Below, piece after piece: positions 4,600 through 5,618 of a stretch of DNA of 5,618 bases. Position 1 is the stretch's first letter, and each line of letters starts with the position of its first letter. Both the position numbers and the translations under genes were made by a program. The notes beneath the pieces are model-generated. The model was given only the letters and a program-made list of their open reading frames with translations, was not told the DNA's origin and searched no databases. The DNA is taken from assembly GCA_022424925.1 (NCBI GenBank), contig JAKMGM010000076.1, positions 1 through 5,618 of the forward strand, in the 5' to 3' direction. Source of the DNA: Candidatus Poseidoniaceae archaeon. GTDB taxonomy: Archaea; Thermoplasmatota; Poseidoniia; Poseidoniales; Poseidoniaceae.

Positions 4600-5618
4600 T
4601 TAAGAAGAACCTCCAGAACTCATTGTAATGCGAAGTGGAATTCGAATGATGGCCACTTCGTCGGGAGCAAGGCGTTCCACAAATGGAACTGCATCGGCAG
4701 TGTAACCCGGCGGGAACCAGGGCGAAAGAAGAATATCTGCAAGTGGTTCCATCGAACGGTTTTGTGCGCGTATCGTGATGAAAACCTCTCCAGTGCGGAT
4801 TTCATAGCCCGTCGTGATGGCTAACTTGCGAGACAACGGTATTTCGTCAGCACCGTACCTACGGTTCGCTGAGACATTGAATCGAACCGGTAAGTTGCCG
4901 CCCGGAGCAATGGTTGGCAAGTCAACTGAAGATGGTGTTGAGACCCACCCTTCCGGAACTGGGGGGGAAAGACGCATTGGTGGCATTGCGACTGGACCGT
5001 CGTTGATGATACGCACGACAAGAACGCCCTCATCACCACCAGCAGGCCATCGCGTTTCAAGACCCATCCAGAAGTGACGGAACAAGAAAGGATTGAGCGT
5101 GGAAGTATTTCCACCGATTAAGTCGTCAACAAGGAATTCCACCTCTCCAGCAGCCCCACCAACGTCACCGATTTCAGCAGCACCGGTGGCACTTCGCAAC
5201 CGCAAGAGAATTGTTTCAATGTCATGCTCACTGACCTTCTTTTCGTTGAGAAGGCGATGAAGCATGGCAATGTTTCTGCGCAGATACAGTACATCCTCTT
5301 CGAGAACTGTGAGTGATGACTCTGCTTTGTCGACGCTCGAAAGAGCGCGTTTTAGTTTGTGAGAACGGAGGAACGTCTTGGCTTCACTGATTTCCAATTC
5401 GGTTCCAGCAAGAGAATTTGTATCGTTTTGTGCAATACCGAGAACCATCGTATCCATTTCGCGGGGTAACTGACGTTCTGGGGGTGTCGAGGCGGAAGGA
5501 GGCAGTGGAGGTGCTTCAGAAGGTGCATGTTCAACCGCTTGAGATTGCGTTTGACCGTCGTGGACACCCGCATCAGGATGACTGGCGTCAACATGCGATG
5601 TTGCCTCAGGTTCTTCCT
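4600..5618 (-). CDS. Unrecognised protein with Pro-rich linker, helical region and tandem beta-sandwich domains (5' end outside window)
   Basis: I do not recognise this gene. The frame is open to the right edge, so the true start lies beyond 5618; an ATG at 5457 is internal, since the same frame continues upstream without a stop and has no ribosome site there. The visible 338 residues comprise a His/Ala/Pro-rich low-complexity linker (first about 50), a helical and probably coiled-coil region (about residues 70-150, containing SSLTVLEEDVLYLRRNIAML), and a C-terminal part with two beta-sandwich-like units. The first runs from GVLVVRIINDGPVAM with P-E-G-W and I-A-P-G-G downstream, and the second from VFITIRAQNRSMEPLAD with F-P-P-G-Y and L-A-P-D-E. 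Such patterns resemble CARDB/NEW3-type immunoglobulin-like folds; this is only a resemblance. No membrane segment is seen. It ends 39 bases before the first archaellin on the same strand, so co-transcription is likely. Confidence 0.75.
   Translation of the reverse strand, partial: EEPEATSHVDASHPDAGVHDGQTQSQAVEHAPSEAPPLPPSASTPPERQLPREMDTMVLGIAQNDTNSLAGTELEISEAKTFLRSHKLKRALSSVDKAESSLTVLEEDVLYLRRNIAMLHRLLNEKKVSEHDIETILLRLRSATGAAEIGDVGGAAGEVEFLVDDLIGGNTSTLNPFLFRHFWMGLETRWPAGGDEGVLVVRIINDGPVAMPPMRLSPPVPEGWVSTPSSVDLPTIAPGGNLPVRFNVSANRRYGADEIPLSRKLAITTGYEIRTGEVFITIRAQNRSMEPLADILLSPWFPPGYTADAVPFVERLAPDEVAIIRIPLRITMSSGGSS

Noticed and set aside
5352..5594. Minus-strand open frame of 80 codons near the right end.
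   Set aside because: It is out of frame with the continuous open frame that links to the C-terminal protein at 4600 and overlaps it fully.

Overview
This window is one continuous block of an archaellum (archaeal flagellum) gene cluster. All eight genes I can support lie on the minus strand, so transcription runs from the right end (5618) to the left end (1). In transcription order they are: an unrecognised protein cut by the window edge (4600-5618), two tandem archaellins (3997-4560 and 3332-4000), an unrecognised acidic protein in the slot usually held by flaC/D/E (2429-3277), a FlaF-like stator protein (1723-2427), FlaG (1207-1713), the KaiC-like ATPase FlaH (474-1214), and the N-terminal part of the motor ATPase FlaI (1-465). 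FlaJ would be expected just beyond position 1.

The order B-B-(CDE slot)-F-G-H-I is the classical archaeal fla/arl order, so the host is an archaeon. Three traits suggest a marine Thermoplasmatota-type euryarchaeote, such as Marine Group II / Poseidoniales: a moderate base composition, archaellin N-termini that lack the usual Lys/Arg-Gly cleavage site, and the absence of recognisable canonical FlaC/D/E. That placement is an inference from general resemblance, not from a marker gene.

The layout is very compact. The two archaellin genes overlap by 4 bases (ATGA) and flaG and flaH by 8. The gaps before flaF, flaG and flaI are 1, 9 and 8 bases. Strong Shine-Dalgarno motifs of the GGAGGTGA type sit inside the end of the preceding gene. 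Only two small spacers exist. One is 39 bases before the first archaellin. The other is 54 bases after the second archaellin, and it carries a good hairpin whose 3' arm touches the ribosome binding site of the next gene. No stretch over 60 bases lacks a gene. I see no RNA gene, mobile element, CRISPR array or convincing promoter.

How the parts would work together, from knowledge of the families: the archaellins are processed and added to the filament; FlaF and FlaG are membrane-anchored proteins with outside beta-sandwich domains that form the stator; FlaI is the hexameric ATPase for assembly and rotation; FlaH is a nucleotide-binding ring protein docked on FlaI. The unrecognised acidic protein may take the place of the FlaC/D/E scaffold that couples the motor to chemotaxis. 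The most interesting points are the missing canonical FlaC/D/E, the enlarged FlaF, the paired cysteines in both archaellins and in FlaF, the absence of N-glycosylation sequons in the archaellins, the unusual class III signal peptides, and the hairpin between the filament genes and the motor genes.
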